From UBA5336 sp039034035 (GTDB lineage: Bacteria > Pseudomonadota > Alphaproteobacteria > Caulobacterales > Hyphomonadaceae): 5,830 bases of DNA. The stretch's first letter is position 1; each line of letters opens with the position of its first letter. A program made the position numbers and the translations under genes. Below are positions 4,252 through 5,830 of the stretch, piece by piece. Under the pieces are notes generated by a model that saw only the letters and a list, made by a program, of their open reading frames with translations, did no database searches and was not told the origin of the DNA. The stretch is from assembly GCA_039034035.1 (NCBI GenBank), contig JBCCBN010000172.1, positions 1 through 5,830 on the forward strand, read 5' to 3'.

Positions 4252-5830
4252 CTACGCGACCAGTTTCGCTGCCTTCCGGCCGAGAATATGGACCGCCACC
4301 TCCCGGGGCACCACCATCAGCGTGTCAGCCAGCGTGCGCTCCCAATCCTTCAGCAGGGTGTCGGCGCGGACGCTGCCGGTGCGTTCCCGGTGGTCTTCGA
4401 GCATGCCGCGATAGGTGGCCGCGTGCTCTTCGGGCATCTCCGCCAGTGACCGCCAGCCGATGCTTTCGGGGTTCGCCACCTTCTCGAAGACGCCATCGGT
4501 GTCCCACACAAAGGCATATCCGCCGGTCATTCCGGCGCCGAAATTGTCACCGACCGGCCCAATGATCGCGACCTTGCCGCCCGTCATGTACTCGCACCCA
4601 TTGGCGCCGCAGCCCTCGACCACCGCATCGGCGCCCGAGTTTCGCACCGCGAAGCGCACCCCGGCCCGGCCAGCGGCAAACAACCGTCCCGACGTGGCAC
4701 CGTAGAGGCAGGTATTGCCGATGATCGTATTGTCAGCGGCGACGAACTGGGCGCTGGCTGGCGGACGCAGCTGGATCGTCGCGCCCGACAGGCCCTTGCC
4801 CACATAATCATTGGCGTCGCCGGTCACATCCAGGGTCAGCCCCTGGACTGAAAACGCCCCGAGCGACTGGCCGGCCGAGCCTTCGAGCCGGATATGCAGG
4901 CGACCCTCGGCCAGCTCGGTTTCGCCAAACTGGCGCACAATGGTGCTGGAGGCGCGGGCACCGATGGCGCGCTGGACATTCTTGACGCCGTATTGAAGTT
5001 GCATCTTCTCGCCTCGGGAGAAGAACGGCTCGGCGTCGCGGAGGATCTGGGCATCAAGCGTATCGGGCACCGGCTCCCGCCGGGTGGGCTCATAGCGGAC
5101 CGGCTCGTCGGTATCGACCTGGACCAGAAGGGGGTTGAGGTCGAGATCGTCGAGATGGGCTGCCCCGCGCGAGACTTGCGCTAACAGGTCGGTCCGACCT
5201 ATCGCGTGGTCGAGGGATCTGAGGCCAAGCTCCGCCAGGATGCGGCGCACATCCTCTGCAATGAAGCTCATCAGGTTGACCACCTTGTCGGCGGTGCCGG
5301 TGAACTTCCGGATCAGTTCCGGGTCTTGCGTGCATACACCCACGGGGCAGGTATTCGAATGGCATTGGCGCACCATGATGCAGCCCATGGCCACCAGCGA
5401 TGCGGTGCCGATGCCATATTCCTCGGCCCCCAGCATGGCCGCAATCACGATGTCCCGGCCCGTGCGCAGGCCACCATCGGTGCGCAGGGTAACCTTGTCG
5501 CGGAGATTGTTGAGGCTCAGCACCTGGTGAGCCTCGGCAAGGCCCATCTCCCATGGCAGACCGGCATGCTTGATCGAGGTCTGCGGCGAGGCGCCGGTGC
5601 CGCCCACATTGCCGGCGATCAGGATGATGTCGGCCTTCGCCTTGGCCACGCCGGCGGCAATGGTGCCAACCCCGGACCGCGCGACCAGTTTCACGCAGAC
5701 CCGGGCGTCGGGATTGATCTGTTTCAAGTCGTAGATGAGCTGCGCCAGGTCCTCGATCGAATAGATGTCCTGGTGGGGCGGCGGCGAGATGAGCGTGACG
5801 CCGGGCGTTGCATGCCTGTTCTTCGCGATG
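4252..5830 (-). CDS. gltB: Glutamate synthase (NADPH) large subunit, C-terminal part (5' partial)
   Basis: This is the last 525 codons of a protein normally about 1,500 residues long; it enters across the right edge and ends with TAG at 4252-4254. The visible part starts in the FMN-binding synthase domain (PF01645): HATPGVTLISPPPHQDIYSIEDLAQL, then VKLV...GVGTIAAGVAKAKAD and the AGNVGGTGASP loop. The 3Fe-4S cluster cysteines follow in the expected C-x5-C-x4-C spacing (visible residues 150, 156 and 161, codons near 5382-5347). The last third is the GXGXG beta-helix domain (PF01493), with GDANDYVGKGLSG, IIGNTCLYGATSGRLFAAGRAG, RNSGA..VVEG and GCEYMTGG..AIIG. The enzyme converts glutamine and 2-oxoglutarate to two glutamates with electrons from NADPH via the GltD subunit, the main ammonium-assimilation route with glutamine synthetase. 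The N-terminal amidotransferase domain, promoter and gltD are not in the window. The frame is intact throughout. Confidence 0.97.
   Translation of the reverse strand, partial: IAKNRHATPGVTLISPPPHQDIYSIEDLAQLIYDLKQINPDARVCVKLVARSGVGTIAAGVAKAKADIILIAGNVGGTGASPQTSIKHAGLPWEMGLAEAHQVLSLNNLRDKVTLRTDGGLRTGRDIVIAAMLGAEEYGIGTASLVAMGCIMVRQCHSNTCPVGVCTQDPELIRKFTGTADKVVNLMSFIAEDVRRILAELGLRSLDHAIGRTDLLAQVSRGAAHLDDLDLNPLLVQVDTDEPVRYEPTRREPVPDTLDAQILRDAEPFFSRGEKMQLQYGVKNVQRAIGARASSTIVRQFGETELAEGRLHIRLEGSAGQSLGAFSVQGLTLDVTGDANDYVGKGLSGATIQLRPPASAQFVAADNTIIGNTCLYGATSGRLFAAGRAGVRFAVRNSGADAVVEGCGANGCEYMTGGKVAIIGPVGDNFGAGMTGGYAFVWDTDGVFEKVANPESIGWRSLAEMPEEHAATYRGMLEDHRERTGSVRADTLLKDWERTLADTLMVVPREVAVHILGRKAAKLVA

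Noticed and set aside
3963..4449. Two + strand open frames opposite zur and the gltB end
   Set aside because: No domain features; both are opposite clearly identified genes on the - strand.
5725..5727. TTG at 5727 as a start of a separate 491-residue protein
   Set aside because: The reading frame continues upstream to the window edge with conserved GltB sequence (SPPPHQDIYSIEDLAQL), so this Leu codon is internal.
1..5830. CRISPR arrays, insertion sequences, tRNA or rRNA genes
   Set aside because: No regularly spaced repeats, transposase-like frames, terminal inverted repeats or cloverleaf signatures were seen on reading.

Overview
This is a chromosomal, high-GC window with ordinary dense coding. 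It most likely comes from an alphaproteobacterium. That inference rests on the GltB C-terminal half, the Zur-type regulator, the GC-rich third codon positions and the proteobacterial prkA-yeaH-spoVR gene order. I cannot name a genus from the sequence. I see no mobile element, CRISPR array, tRNA or rRNA.

Left part (1-3230, + strand): the stress-associated module prkA-yeaH-spoVR. The window opens in the last 75 codons of the PrkA serine kinase. After an 87-nt spacer comes a full-length YeaH/DUF444 protein with a complete von Willebrand A metal-binding (MIDAS) motif. It is followed by a full-length SpoVR-family protein whose probable TTG start overlaps the yeaH stop by 8 nt. The three genes lie in one orientation and look like one transcription unit, with yeaH and spoVR translationally coupled.

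Middle (3231-3705): a 119-nt intergenic region carries a strong match to a sigma-54 (RpoN) promoter, with the exact GG-N10-GC spacing. It precedes a small single-domain PilZ-like protein with a degenerate first c-di-GMP-binding motif. The pilZ-like gene ends 23 nt from the convergent zur gene.

Right part (3706-5830, - strand): the 3' portion of gltB (large subunit of NADPH-dependent glutamate synthase), running in from beyond the right edge. A 57-nt spacer then separates it from a complete Fur-family regulator that matches Zur (zinc uptake regulator) in every metal-ligand position. zur may be read through from gltB.

The genes touch on nitrogen assimilation (gltB), a kinase module linked in E. 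coli to nitrogen starvation and general stress (yeaGH), c-di-GMP signalling (PilZ) and zinc homeostasis (Zur). The RpoN-type site before the PilZ gene is the most informative regulatory signal in the window. No clearly novel system is visible. The nearest thing is the conserved but mechanistically obscure PrkA-YeaH-SpoVR module.
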